From JBHENC01 sp046262295 (GTDB lineage Bacteria > Acidobacteriota > Blastocatellia > Pyrinomonadales > Pyrinomonadaceae), in NCBI GenBank assembly GCA_046262295.1, contig JBHENC010000001.1, positions 558,001 to 622,000 on the forward strand: a stretch of DNA of 64,000 nucleotides, read 5' to 3'. A program made the position numbers and the translations under genes. Below are positions 9,894 through 18,326 of this stretch, piece after piece (the stretch's first letter is position 1; every line of letters starts with the position of its first letter). The notes under the pieces are model-generated. The model was not told the origin of the DNA. It did not search any database and worked only from the letters and a program-made list of their open reading frames with translations.

Positions 9894-10280
9894 ATGAACG
9901 ATGTACGAGAAGCAATCACATCTGCAAACCAGAATTTTATGGATGCCTTCAAGCGGGGTGACGCCGCAGGTATCGCCGCACTTTATACCGATGAGGCAAC
10001 ACTCCTCCCGCCGGATAATCCGATGATGAGTGGCAGAGAAGCTATTCAGTCATTCTGGCAGGGCGCAATGAATATGGGGATCAAAGAGGCAAAGCTGGAG
10101 ACGGTGGAAGTCGAAGTGGAAGGTAATCTGGCTTCTGAGGTGGGCAGTTTTGCCCTGACCGTGCGGCCTGAGAGCGGCGAAGGCACAACACTGACTGGAA
10201 AGTACGTGGTGGTGTGGAAGAACCAAGGTGGCACATGGAAACTTCACGTTGATATCTGGAACACCAACGGTACAGCCTGA
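9894..10280 (+). CDS. Cassette 2: NTF2-like (DUF4440/SgcJ-type) protein
   Basis: A 128-residue protein with the cystatin-like alpha+beta cone of the NTF2/SnoaL superfamily: MDAFKRGDAAGIAALYTDEA, then DNPMMSGREAI, FWQGAM and a final VVWKNQGGTWKLHVD strand. Members of the SgcJ/EcaC and DUF4440 groups act as small isomerases or binding proteins, or are uncharacterised; no catalytic set is clear here. The ATG follows a GAGGAGA. It lies between attC sites 1 and 2 in the same orientation, the standard place for cassette cargo. Confidence 0.85.
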   Translation: MNDVREAITSANQNFMDAFKRGDAAGIAALYTDEATLLPPDNPMMSGREAIQSFWQGAMNMGIKEAKLETVEVEVEGNLASEVGSFALTVRPESGEGTTLTGKYVVVWKNQGGTWKLHVDIWNTNGTA

Positions 10281-10305
10281 GTGCAGAGTTGGGTGGTAAG
10301 GATAC

Positions 10306-10396
10306 GCCTAACAAAGGTATGCAGCAGACGCGCAAATCAGCCTGTCTTTTATCATTCGAAGGTGCGTGCGCCAGCCGCTGATGCCGGGCGTTCGGC
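10306..10396 (+). repeat. attC site 2 (91 bp) with embedded long hairpin
   Basis: GCCTAAC (10306-10312) opens the site and GTTCGGC (10390-10396) closes it, with one deviation (C for purine) from GTTRRRY. The arms pair imperfectly (TATGCAGC with CATCAGC), leaving an unpaired base. Its right half overlaps a perfect 19-bp hairpin given separately. The block tgatgccgggcg before the closing heptamer recurs in attC 3. Confidence 0.65.
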
Positions 10397-10413
10397 GGCT
10401 GGCGCACGCACCT
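10360..10413. repeat. Perfect 19-bp inverted repeat across a cassette junction
   Basis: The left arm 10360-10378 is the exact reverse complement of 10395-10413, with a 16-nt loop (10379-10394) containing the cassette core. The stem is very GC-rich and has no T-run, so a simple terminator is less likely than a structural or recombination-related role. Confidence 0.8.
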
Positions 10414-10458
10414 GCAAAGCTTTTGTTCCGTTGTCACAACTAATAGGAGGAACACGAA

Positions 10459-10842
10459 ATGCGGATAGGCAAGGACGACATTCCCGTAATGATCAACGCG
10501 CCGGGTGCGGTAGCCCGGGTACAGACAAACTTCGGCGACGCTTCCGGGTACGGCAGAATCGGTGGCGAGTATTTTTCGCTAGGCGCTGGAGCCGACATTG
10601 CACCGCTACTCAAGGGGATGGAGGGCGACTTGTGCCAATCACCGCACTGGGGCTACCTGCTGCAAGGGGAACTCACCGTCACCTATGCAGACAATTCGGA
10701 GGAAGTGATTAAAAGCGGCGACCTATTCTACTGGCCGCCCGGGCACACGGTGCGGGTCGGTGAAGACGCCGAGATCATCCTGTTCAGCCCGCAGGAAGAG
10801 CACGGAAAGGTGATAGAGCACTTGCGGGAAAAGATGGGCTAG
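10459..10842 (+). CDS. Cassette 3: small cupin-domain protein
   Basis: A 127-residue single-domain cupin. The HWGYLLQGELTVTYAD block matches cupin motif 1, and SGDLFYWPPGHTVRVGED matches the turn and motif 2, with a His in PPGHT as possible metal ligand. Small cupins act as dioxygenases, isomerases or ligand sensors; this one cannot be assigned. A good ribosome-binding site (AGGAGG) stands nine bases before the ATG. It lies between attC sites 2 and 3. Confidence 0.85.
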   Translation: MRIGKDDIPVMINAPGAVARVQTNFGDASGYGRIGGEYFSLGAGADIAPLLKGMEGDLCQSPHWGYLLQGELTVTYADNSEEVIKSGDLFYWPPGHTVRVGEDAEIILFSPQEEHGKVIEHLREKMG

Positions 10843-10862
10843 CCTCTGTGGCGGTGGACGCC

Positions 10863-10968
10863 GCCTAACAGGAGCGCCATGCAATCGACCGCGAATAGCG
10901 CGGCTCTCATCCGTGAGACGAGGTGCTTGGTGCGTTGCGTGCGCGGCGGGTGATGCCGGGCGCTAGGC
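10863..10968 (+). repeat. attC site 3 (106 bp)
   Basis: GCCTAAC (10863-10869) and GCTAGGC (10962-10968, one change from GTTAGGC) bound the site. Inner arms pair as CAT-CA-CG-CCGCG with an unpaired G and A in the left arm, again at attC-like spacing. The block at 10895-10909 (atagcgcggctctca) recurs at 12229-12243. Confidence 0.7.
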
Positions 10969-11070
10969 GCTTCGCGTGTGGTAAGAGAAAGATTGCCAAC
11001 TTTAGCGTTAGTGATAGAATCTGCATCCTTCGCATTGTCTCCAATTCTTCGTAACTGCTGAAAGGAGTCT

Positions 11071-12135
11071 ATGATGGCTATTAACGAGGAAAAATTGAAT
11101 AAATTTTTGGGCAATTGCATTACGGATTTCGGCGCGACAATGCACGCCGGATTGGTCGTGATCGGCGAAAGCCTCGGTCTTTACAAAGCGATGGCTCAAG
11201 CAGGCAAAGCGATTTCGCCCGCCGAATTAGCCGAACGGACGGGAACGAACGAGCGTTACGTGCGCGAGTGGCTCAACGCACAAGCGGCGGGCGGCTATGT
11301 TTCCTACGACGCGGCGAATCAAACCTATTTCCTCTCGGAAGAACAAGCCTTCGCGCTGGCTGACGAAACGAGTCCGGCTTACTTGCCCGGCGCGTTTCTG
11401 CTCGCCGTTTCCGCCGTTCGAGCCGTGCCGAAATTGACAGAAAGATTTCGCACGGGCGAAGGCTTCGGCTGGCACGAACACGACGCGGGACTTTTTCGCG
11501 GGACTGAGATGTTCTTCCGTCCCGGTTATGCCGCCAATTTGATTAGTTCTTGGATTCCGGCTCTTGACGGCACTGAGGAAAAACTAAAAGCCGGAGCAAA
11601 GGTCGCCGACATCGGTTGCGGGCTTGGAGCTTCGACCATTTTGATGGCGCAGGCTTTTCCAAATTCAACTTTCGTCGGTTTTGATTATCACGACCAATCA
11701 ATCGAAATGGCGCGCGCACGTGCCGAAGAAGGCGGCGTTGCCGGGCGCGTTTCTTTTGAAGTCGCCAAAGCTAAGGATTTTCCCGGCGGCGATTACGATT
11801 TCATAACTTACTTCGATTGTCTTCACGATATGGGCGACCCCATCGGCGCAGCCGCGCACGCCCGCGAATCTTTGGCTTCCGACGGAACGTGGATGATCGT
11901 CGAGCCGTTTGCGCACGATGATGTGAAGGACAATTTGAATCCAATCGGACGCGCCTTTTATTCGGCTTCGACGCTGCTTTGCACTCCGGCTTCACTGTCG
12001 CAGGAAGTCGGATTAGCGTTAGGAGCGCAAGCGGGTGAAGCACGGATGCGCGAAGTCATCACGCAAGCGGGTTTCAGCCATTTTCGGCGGGCGACGGAAA
12101 CGCCTTTTAACTTGGTGTACGAAGTTAAACGCTAA
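11071..12135 (+). CDS. Cassette 4: winged-helix/SAM-dependent methyltransferase
   Basis: A 354-residue protein resembling Rv2258c-type methyltransferases. The N-terminal 100 residues carry a winged-helix dimerisation domain (AELAERTGTNERYVREWLNAQAAGGYV). A class I Rossmann domain follows, with VADIGCGLGASTI as motif I and DFITYFDCLHDMGDP as motif IV. The acceptor molecule is unknown; related enzymes act on small metabolites. The start follows AAAGGAG. Its upstream boundary is attC 3 and its downstream boundary only half an attC, so either the fourth cassette has lost its right end or the gene is host DNA behind the last cassette. Confidence 0.85.
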   Translation: MMAINEEKLNKFLGNCITDFGATMHAGLVVIGESLGLYKAMAQAGKAISPAELAERTGTNERYVREWLNAQAAGGYVSYDAANQTYFLSEEQAFALADETSPAYLPGAFLLAVSAVRAVPKLTERFRTGEGFGWHEHDAGLFRGTEMFFRPGYAANLISSWIPALDGTEEKLKAGAKVADIGCGLGASTILMAQAFPNSTFVGFDYHDQSIEMARARAEEGGVAGRVSFEVAKAKDFPGGDYDFITYFDCLHDMGDPIGAAAHARESLASDGTWMIVEPFAHDDVKDNLNPIGRAFYSASTLLCTPASLSQEVGLALGAQAGEARMREVITQAGFSHFRRATETPFNLVYEVKR

Positions 12136-12198
12136 TCATCTTTTGCAAGAGCTTGTGTAGGCTAGTGACGGGAAATCAGGGAAGATGTTGGAAAGCGC

Positions 12199-12243
12199 GC
12201 CTAACAATCACTTGCACCTGACCTCCCGATAGCGCGGCTCTCA
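12199..12243 (+). repeat. Degenerate half attC (site 4)
   Basis: GCCTAAC at 12199-12205 opens a site, and the shared block atagcgcggctctca follows at 12229-12243 as in attC 3. No closing GTTRRRY heptamer with pairing arms could be found before 12376. Confidence 0.45.
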
Positions 12244-12375
12244 AGGCTCTTCCTTACGCTCTGGTAGCACGGCCTTCATGTGCGAGACGTTTGCGCCTGT
12301 TTCGTTAATAGCTCGCTGCTGAAGCGCGACGTTAATGTATAAAGTTGTAATGCGAGAGAGATGGTTCTGGTTGGC

Positions 12376-13035
12376 TTAAATCTTTTGCGCGAGGACGGCT
12401 GTTTTCGTCCAGCCGATTGGCTCGAAGGGCAGAAAGTGGTGCTGGCGGACAATGCGGAAATGGCGTTCGGTGTGTTCGGCGACTGCGCGCGGCGGATGCG
12501 TCTTGAAGCGAAACATGATTTCAAGTAGCTTGCTGGCGGGCGACGGTCTGACCGGCAGGTGAAGCAAGTATCCGCCCGGCGCAAGCACGCGCGCTAATTC
12601 CGTCATGCCTTCGCTAATCGGCACGTATTCGAGCGCGCCGCTGGTCACAATCAATTCAAAAGAAGCATTGGCAAACGGCAGTGCGAGCACGTTTGCCTGC
12701 GCGAAGTTGACATGATGCGGTGTGTGCCGCAGCTTATCGCGGACGGCGCGGCGCGCTTTGACGAGCGACGATGCCGAAAGATCAATCGCATTGATGCTTG
12801 CCGGATGTTCGAGAACTTTCATTAGCGCGAGCGTGAGCAAGCCCGTTCCGCAGCCCGCATCGAGAATTCGCGCGCCGCCATGCAGCGGCATCAAATTGGC
12901 GCGCAGATATTTTTCGAGCGAACGCCCGTACTGGTTGAACCGGAAGGTGAGGTCGTATAGATGCGCGATGCTGTCGTAAAAAGAGCCTGCGCCGCCGCCC
13001 GCTTCGCCTGTCTCTATCGTCGCGCTGTTCTTCAT
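12376..13035 (-). CDS. Class I SAM-dependent methyltransferase
   Basis: A 219-residue cytoplasmic protein with a Rossmann methyltransferase fold: ARILDAGCGTGLLTLAL is motif I, NAIDLSASSLVKARR motif II, and FELIVTSGALEYVP motif IV, as in the UbiE/Methyltransf_11 group. The substrate is not evident. It is transcribed toward the cassette array, so the array ends in converging transcription. No co-directional partner is within 1 kb. Confidence 0.88.
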   Translation of the reverse strand: MKNSATIETGEAGGGAGSFYDSIAHLYDLTFRFNQYGRSLEKYLRANLMPLHGGARILDAGCGTGLLTLALMKVLEHPASINAIDLSASSLVKARRAVRDKLRHTPHHVNFAQANVLALPFANASFELIVTSGALEYVPISEGMTELARVLAPGGYLLHLPVRPSPASKLLEIMFRFKTHPPRAVAEHTERHFRIVRQHHFLPFEPIGWTKTAVLAQKI

Positions 13036-13223
13036 AAGAAAATGCCGGAATGTTTCTGCCCTGACTTTTAACGAAAGTCGCCTATTTACGAAACTAAACG
13101 ATAATTGAATAATGTTACGAGAATGTCAAAGCAGCTTATTATGTAAATCCATCTATGAATTGCGGCGCGTAACTAATTTTGGCGTATTTCAAACCGGCGT
13201 TGCTAACGATTAAAGGAGCTTGC

Positions 13224-14039
13224 ATGGGATTCGAGACCGATAAGGATGTACTTGCGTGGTATGAGAGCCAGCCGCGTGCGCTGACGAAAAAGTTTCTGAA
13301 CAGCATTCCCTGGCGCGAAGTTCTCAACCACGAACTGAATCCGGCGTTTATACCGATTCTCGTTTATATGCGCGATGTCGAGAGCTTCACGGAGTTGTAT
13401 TACGACGAGCTGCTGCGCACGCCGACGGGCAAAGACCCGGTGATTAGAAAATTCATGGATCGCTGGAGCGAAGAAGAGAACGAGCACGCCGAAGTACTCA
13501 ATCGCTTTCTGAACGAAGCAGGCTTTTATACGAGCGAACAATGGCAGCAGGAAGCCAAAGATGCGATTCCGCGCCGCTACGTTTTCGAGAATCGCGTCGC
13601 GCCGATTATCACCAACTGCTTCGGTAGACATTTCTCCGGCGCGCACATGACGTGGGGCGCGATTAACGAATTGACGACGCTGCAAGGTTACAGGCGTTTG
13701 TGGCAGATGGCGGAACATCCGGTGCTTGAAAAAATTCTTCGTGCCGTTGCGCAGGAGGAATCAATTCACTCGCAATTTTACTGGCACATCGCGCGCCTGC
13801 GGCTTCAGGAATCGCCCTTCTCGCAGAGCATCGCGCGTTTTATCATAGACAAATTCTGGACGCCCGTCGGACAGGGAACGAAGCCGCGCAACGAAACCAA
13901 CTATCTGATCGCCACGCTCTTCAAAGGCGTCAAGGGCGTAGATTTCTTCGATAAGATGGTCAATCGCCGCGTCGAGCAGTTGCCCGGATTCAACGATTTG
14001 AAAAACGTCACGGGACGAATCGCCGAGATCGCTTTATGA
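13224..14039 (+). CDS. Ferritin-like di-iron protein (acyl-ACP desaturase-like)
   Basis: A 271-residue all-helical protein with two ExxH iron-ligand motifs: SEEENEHAEVL near residue 90 and AQEESIHSQFYWH near residue 180. This is the layout of class II di-iron oxygenases and stearoyl-ACP-desaturase-like proteins. The reaction may be desaturation or hydroxylation of an acyl chain, but the family assignment is approximate. The ATG at 13224 is chosen because AAAGGAG stands six bases before it; an upstream start would add a short unrelated tail. Confidence 0.75.
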   Translation: MGFETDKDVLAWYESQPRALTKKFLNSIPWREVLNHELNPAFIPILVYMRDVESFTELYYDELLRTPTGKDPVIRKFMDRWSEEENEHAEVLNRFLNEAGFYTSEQWQQEAKDAIPRRYVFENRVAPIITNCFGRHFSGAHMTWGAINELTTLQGYRRLWQMAEHPVLEKILRAVAQEESIHSQFYWHIARLRLQESPFSQSIARFIIDKFWTPVGQGTKPRNETNYLIATLFKGVKGVDFFDKMVNRRVEQLPGFNDLKNVTGRIAEIAL

Positions 14040-14094
14040 ATTTATGAAGCGAGGCCTGCGGTAAACTGCGCGCTTCTTTTTTAACCTCGCCGGA

Positions 14095-14937
14095 ATGACA
14101 TCGCTGCCCGAAGACATAGAAGCGTATCGAGACCGTCTGTGGCGGCGCGAGCCGGAGTCACGAATCGAGGACGCGATTGAGGCGGAGCGATTCATCGAGC
14201 GAGTCGGCTTCGTCGCGGCGATGACCGATGCGCGCCGCCCGTGCCCGTCGCTTTACGTGGCGGTGTGCGGGCGGCGCGACGCCTATATGCCGCGCAACGT
14301 GCAGAAAGATTCCGAGAGCAGTCTCACGTGGCGTTTGAAAGATGAAGTCATGCGGCGCGGGCGCGTTTATTACGCGAAGCTGGCGAAAGGACGCGCGACG
14401 TTTGTTGCGCCCCGACTCATCCCGCACTTCAACGCGCTATGGGGCGTGCCGCGCGGAAAAGAGCGCGCGAGCTTATCAACGGACGCGCGGGGGGTCTTGA
14501 AAATTCTGCGCCGCGAGTGGGAAATGGCGACGGGCGATCTGCGCGAAGCTTCAGGCATAAAAGACCGCGCAGCTTTCACGCGGGCGCTTGATGAACTGCA
14601 ACGCACATTGAAAGTTGTGCCGGGCGATGTAGTTTATGATCCTTGGTTCACATACATCTGGACGCTTGCGGAAGGACGTTTCGCGGCGGAGCTATCCGTA
14701 AAAATTAAACGTGAAGATGCGTTGCGTGAAGTTGCGCGGGCGTTTCTCAACAGCGCGGGCATGACTTTGCGCGGCGAGCTGGCGAAAGCGACCGGACTAA
14801 CGCGCCCCGAAGCGGGCTTAGGCAATCGCGCGCTCGTTACCGAAGGCTATGCCGTGCGAATCGAGACCGGGGTTTATCGTCTGGCCGATTTGAACGCGCG
14901 TTTATCGAATGACGCGGCACTGCCGTTCTCTTTGTGA
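14095..14937 (+). CDS. AlkZ-related winged-helix protein
   Basis: A 280-residue protein with no signal peptide or membrane segment. The blocks DRLWRREPESRIEDAIEAE and RFIERVGFVAAM, and a C-terminal winged-helix part (LREVARAFLNSAGMTLRGEL), resemble proteins related to the AlkZ/YcaQ DNA glycosylases. The catalytic glutamine motif of true AlkZ was not identified, so DNA repair is only suggested. It sits 55 bases after the di-iron gene on the same strand. Confidence 0.6.
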   Translation: MTSLPEDIEAYRDRLWRREPESRIEDAIEAERFIERVGFVAAMTDARRPCPSLYVAVCGRRDAYMPRNVQKDSESSLTWRLKDEVMRRGRVYYAKLAKGRATFVAPRLIPHFNALWGVPRGKERASLSTDARGVLKILRREWEMATGDLREASGIKDRAAFTRALDELQRTLKVVPGDVVYDPWFTYIWTLAEGRFAAELSVKIKREDALREVARAFLNSAGMTLRGELAKATGLTRPEAGLGNRALVTEGYAVRIETGVYRLADLNARLSNDAALPFSL

Positions 14938-14955
14938 GGCAAACTGTCAGGATGT

Positions 14956-15735
14956 TTAGTCGTTGCGCTCGCGCAGTAGTTCGGCTCGCGCTTGCTGCCG
15001 CATCTCCTGTTCGAGTTGCGCTGCTTCGAGGCCGAGCGGAACAGATTCGCTCGCGGCGTTCAGGCGTGAAAGCGCCATCTCTGTTTCGGCTTCGCTGGCC
15101 GAGCGTCCGGCCATCGCTTCGATTGACTGCAAACGCGATTCGGCTTCGGCTTCGCGTTTTTGTGCCGTTTGCTTGATCGCTTCAAGACGCTCGCCATCGA
15201 GTTGCAGCTCTTTTTGCAGGGCGAGTTTATTTTCCGTCTCGACGCTGTATCCGGCCTGATTCAAACGCCTTTCAACTTGAAGGAGTTCACGTTTGGAATT
15301 AGCGAGCACGCGGGTTGCGGTGAGGCGTGCGGCGAGGGTTTCGCGGTAAGCGTCTGCGAGCAGCGGGTTGTGCGCTTCGATGAGTTTCAGCGTCCGGCGC
15401 TCGATTGGTCTCAGTTCCGGGATAAACCACGAAAGCTCCGCAGCCGTGATGCCGTCCGCCGCGAGTTGATCGCGCCGTCGCCTGCGCCACCTTTTGCCGT
15501 ACAGCAATATTAAGAGCGCGACAACGATTCCGACGAGTGATCCGGCGGCGAGCGATGCGAAAAAGAGCAAGACATAGACGCCCGCGTCTTCCGTCGCCGT
15601 CAAACGCCGCAGCAGAAAATAGATTGGTAAGGGAAGCGCGACGAGCAGAAACGCCAGCCAGGGCATCCACGCGAACACCTGCAACATCAGTTTATCTGTT
15701 GAAGTTGGCTTTGATCTTGAAAGTCGTTCGTTCAT
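14956..15735 (-). CDS. Membrane-anchored coiled-coil protein of unknown function
   Basis: A 259-residue protein with two transmembrane helices near residues 20-42 and 55-80, a basic patch (KRWRRRRRD) marking the cytoplasmic side, and then about 150 residues of charged, Glu/Arg/Leu-rich helix predicted as coiled coil. No family is recognised. It ends 18 bases from the stop of the convergent AlkZ-related gene. Confidence 0.7.
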   Translation of the reverse strand: MNERLSRSKPTSTDKLMLQVFAWMPWLAFLLVALPLPIYFLLRRLTATEDAGVYVLLFFASLAAGSLVGIVVALLILLYGKRWRRRRRDQLAADGITAAELSWFIPELRPIERRTLKLIEAHNPLLADAYRETLAARLTATRVLANSKRELLQVERRLNQAGYSVETENKLALQKELQLDGERLEAIKQTAQKREAEAESRLQSIEAMAGRSASEAETEMALSRLNAASESVPLGLEAAQLEQEMRQQARAELLRERND

Positions 15736-15830
15736 TTCTCGGCGCGTCCGGCATAGGTGCTCAAAGAATTTTCAGCATCATACTACCGCGAAGCCGCTTG
15801 CGCCAAAACAGCTCATTGCCGGATAGCGAT

Positions 15831-16226
15831 TCAGTTTGAAGAACTGTTGGTATGAAAAGAAGTCAATTCGAGGAGACGCTTGACGGTCGGCACAATCTCG
15901 GTAGTCTCGGGCTTGACGAGATATGCGTTCGCTCCGGCGCACATACCCGCTGCCTTATGTGTCTCATAAGCCATTCCCGAATAAATGATAATCGGCGTCT
16001 GCCGGTCGAGTTTGCGAATCTCTTCGCACATGGACAGCCCTGAAATTCCCGGTAGTTGCGAGTCTATGATATAGAGCCTGAACTGTTCTTGCTCCATGAG
16101 GCGCAGTGCTTCACTTACGGTCGGAACGCAGATCGCTTCCATGTTTGAACGCTCCATGAGAGTGACGAGCAAAAAGCAGATGTCCTCATTATCCTCTACA
16201 CAGAGGATGCGTTTTCTGTCTTGCAT
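15831..16226 (-). CDS. Receiver-only response regulator
   Basis: A 131-residue CheY-like receiver domain without an output domain. VEDNED supplies the acidic Mg-binding pair, IIDSQLPG the phosphoacceptor Asp near residue 54, YSG the conserved Ser/Thr position, and LVKPE the lysine. It probably relays phosphate within a phosphorelay; no kinase adjoins it. Start: an ATG directly before the first beta-strand (RKRILCVED). Confidence 0.88.
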   Translation of the reverse strand: MQDRKRILCVEDNEDICFLLVTLMERSNMEAICVPTVSEALRLMEQEQFRLYIIDSQLPGISGLSMCEEIRKLDRQTPIIIYSGMAYETHKAAGMCAGANAYLVKPETTEIVPTVKRLLELTSFHTNSSSN

Positions 16227-16434
16227 GGCGGGTCTCTAGGATGGAGTAACGAAACAGCAAGAGAACGCTTGCGGTTATTTCGCCCCTGTGAACGGTAGCG
16301 CGCATATTACAGCTGATTGATAATAACTTCAATCTCCCCATCATTCAGCCGGATTGGAACGCTTTCGCGCCGTCAGCATGGTGTAATATGATTTTGAGGA
16401 ATCTTTAATAAAAGTCACGGGAGGAGTTCCACAT

Positions 16435-17442
16435 ATGTCTCGGCAAATGAAAAGCCTGTTTCAAGGAGCAGTGCTGGCGGCTGTTGTTTTGAATATGGCG
16501 ATGGCGGTTTTGTGCCAGCAGAAAAAGACTCCCGTGCTGAAGAGCGGCGGCGAAAGTAAAGCGGGGAGCGCAGGGACGACGCGCGGCGCAACGGCTGTCC
16601 GCGCCGTTACCATTCCGATCACTGTGCGTATGCGCGACGCGAAAGATGCGGGGACTATGAGCGCAGCCAATTTTACGATTCGTGAAGACGGAGAGGAGCA
16701 GCGCATTCTGTCCGTGCGCGCGATGGATGCGAGCACCCCGCTGTCCGTCGCCGTGTTGATACAGGATGACGTGGTTTCTTCAATCGGCACGAACATCGGT
16801 GAGATTAAAGATTTCATACGCCGCTTGCCCGCCGGTTCGCGCGTCCTTGTCGGCTCGATCAGAAGCGGCACGCTGGAGGTGCGCCAGAAATTTACGAACA
16901 ATCTGGAACGCGCCGCCAGCCTCGTGCGCCCGCCAACAGGCTTTGCGAGCACTGCGCCGTTTAATCCGTATGTGGAGATCATCGAAGCCCTGAAGCGTTT
17001 TGAATCGCTGCCGACGGGACGACGCGCGCTGCTTGTTGTTTCAGACGGGCTGGATGCTTCGCGCGGCCTCGATAGCGCGTCGCCCACGCAGAGCATTGAT
17101 TTGCAACGCGCCATCACAGCGGCGCAACGCGCGAGCGTCGCCGTTTATTCCTTTTACGCGCCGACCGCCGGGGCAACGGCGAACGGCAATCAAATACTCG
17201 TCAGCTATGCGCAGGGGTCTTTGCAGCGGCTCTCGGATGAAACGGGCGGGCGGGCTTTCTTTCAGGGCACAGGCGCGCCCGTCAGCTTCGATCCCTTTCT
17301 GCGCGAACTCGATACCGCGCTTTCCAGACAACTCGCGCTCACGTATCTTTCGACGCATCCCAACAAAGGCTTTCATCGCATCAAGATTCTCAGCGACAGC
17401 TCCGGCGTAGAGATAAATTATCCGTCGGGCTACGCGCGTTAG
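16435..17442 (+). CDS. Secreted VWA-domain protein (acidobacterial VWFA-related type)
   Basis: A 335-residue protein with a signal peptide (residues 1-27, core GAVLAAVVLNMAMAVL) followed by a beta-rich domain (NFTIREDGEEQRI) and a von Willebrand factor A domain. In place of DxSxS the first strand reads VAVLIQDDVVSS; the later LLVVSDGLDASR is the second acidic loop. This arrangement matches the VWFA-related family greatly expanded in Acidobacteria. Probable role: protein-protein contact in the periplasm or at the surface. The start has a strong GGGAGGAG. A hairpin terminator follows. Confidence 0.85.
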   Translation: MSRQMKSLFQGAVLAAVVLNMAMAVLCQQKKTPVLKSGGESKAGSAGTTRGATAVRAVTIPITVRMRDAKDAGTMSAANFTIREDGEEQRILSVRAMDASTPLSVAVLIQDDVVSSIGTNIGEIKDFIRRLPAGSRVLVGSIRSGTLEVRQKFTNNLERAASLVRPPTGFASTAPFNPYVEIIEALKRFESLPTGRRALLVVSDGLDASRGLDSASPTQSIDLQRAITAAQRASVAVYSFYAPTAGATANGNQILVSYAQGSLQRLSDETGGRAFFQGTGAPVSFDPFLRELDTALSRQLALTYLSTHPNKGFHRIKILSDSSGVEINYPSGYAR

Positions 17443-17490
17443 TGCAGATTGGACGCGGCCGGAATTTAGATAACCGGCGCAAAAAGCTGT

Positions 17491-17530
17491 AGAGGCGATC
17501 CGCACGTGCAGCTCGCCTCTTCGCTTTGTT
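17491..17530 (+). terminator. Hairpin terminator after the VWA gene
   Basis: AGAGGCGA (17491-17498) pairs perfectly with TCGCCTCT (17513-17520), with a 14-nt loop and a T-containing tail (tcgctttgtt). Confidence 0.55.
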
Positions 17531-17540
17531 GAATTTGATG

Positions 17541-17585
17541 GGGCGGCTAGTGGGGCTCGAACCCACGACCTCTTGAACCACAATC
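17541..17585 (-). repeat. attL: 3' part of tRNA-His (45-bp direct repeat)
   Basis: This stretch is identical over 45 bp to 20495-20539, the acceptor-end to anticodon-loop part of the intact tRNA-His gene. It breaks off in the anticodon loop, where the sequence changes to A+T-rich DNA. It is the duplicated att half left by site-specific integration. Confidence 0.9.
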
Positions 17586-17586
17586 T

Positions 17587-17757
17587 ATAAAATTTAGTTT
17601 ATTTCCGGCTCTGTGGCAGTACGTCAAACAGGCAACCGAATTGCCGCTTGATGAGGCCGCGAAGGACGCAAGCCGAATTTTCCTTGATTTTGCTGGGTTT
17701 CACGGCAACTGGCCTGTGCGATGGTCAAAGCTAAATTTGTCTGGGTACTTATTATGA
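17587..17757 (+). pseudogene. C-terminal remnant of an unidentified gene
   Basis: An open frame of about 56 codons begins right at the left att repeat and ends at 17757. It encodes a soluble, charged tail (VKQATELPLDEAAKDASRIF) with no start codon or ribosome-binding site. It may be the tail of an island gene, or of the lost integrase, but no motif supports either. Confidence 0.35.
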
Positions 17758-17844
17758 TTTAAGTTATCCTTGATGCTTAAAAAGTCCTGATGTACCTTAT
17801 CGGTTGCCGTGCCTCTTAGCAAAAACCATGCTCGCATCTGTATA

Positions 17845-18225
17845 ATGGCAAAGATGATTCTGCCGCGCTCATTTTCCACGCGAGTTTTAGCGATGTTGTT
17901 GCCCGTATGTTTTGTATGGGTGTTCGTCGCGTGCGTCTCGCTTTGCGCAATACATAGTGAGATGGAACATGAAACAGGCGCGGCTGCCATTTTCGAGAGT
18001 ATGGACGCTTCGCATGATTCCGGGTGTTGCCCGCTAGAGCAATCTCCCGCGAGCATGTTGCCGGAGCGTCAATCATCACTTGCGCAAGCGAGCGGTGATG
18101 CTCAAGTTTCATTCCTTCCGACTGTTTTGACAATAGGTGATACGCCGTCAAGCAAACCGCGTCGGGAAACTCTTCCTATCACATCAGATCCGCCACTAAA
18201 ACGGCTCTGCACACTTCGGATTTAG
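17845..18225 (+). CDS. Small membrane-anchored protein of unknown function (island)
   Basis: About 126 residues: a signal anchor (residues 14-34), then a short region with His, Met and a CC pair (MEHETGAAAIFESMDASHDSGCC) and a Pro/Ser-rich tail. The His/Met/Cys content suggests metal contact, which fits the metal-resistance remains nearby, but this is inference. The start is uncertain: ATG 17845 overlaps a TATAAT-like box, and ATG 17854 is the alternative. It precedes the TlpA-like gene by 100 bases. Confidence 0.5.
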   Translation: MAKMILPRSFSTRVLAMLLPVCFVWVFVACVSLCAIHSEMEHETGAAAIFESMDASHDSGCCPLEQSPASMLPERQSSLAQASGDAQVSFLPTVLTIGDTPSSKPRRETLPITSDPPLKRLCTLRI

Positions 18226-18326
18226 CAATCTCCGGCTAACAAGTCGCGCTTTAGTGCCTGTTCGCTTTGCCATGATGTGAAGCGCGGGCATCGGGCTTTT
18301 TCTGTTTAGCTAAAGGAGATTTGTAG

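Larger units (their letters stand above)
9054..12243 (+). mobile_element. Integrase-less gene-cassette array (attC cluster)
   Basis: Four plus-strand cassettes follow one another. The first begins with a lone GTTAGGC core at 9054-9060; sites of 87, 91 and 106 bp follow genes one to three, and a half site follows the fourth. Each complete site starts with GCCTAAC and ends with a GTTRRRY-like heptamer joined by an imperfect stem, as integron attC sites do. No tyrosine recombinase gene or attI is present in the window. The cargo is unrelated gene by gene, and the first gene is poorer in GC than its neighbours. This matches what is called a cluster of attC sites lacking an integrase. Confidence 0.75.

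Noticed and set aside
10281..10712. Plus-strand frame covering attC 2 and the start of the cupin gene
   Set aside because: It reads through the attC hairpin and overlaps the cupin gene in another frame, without a ribosome-binding site.
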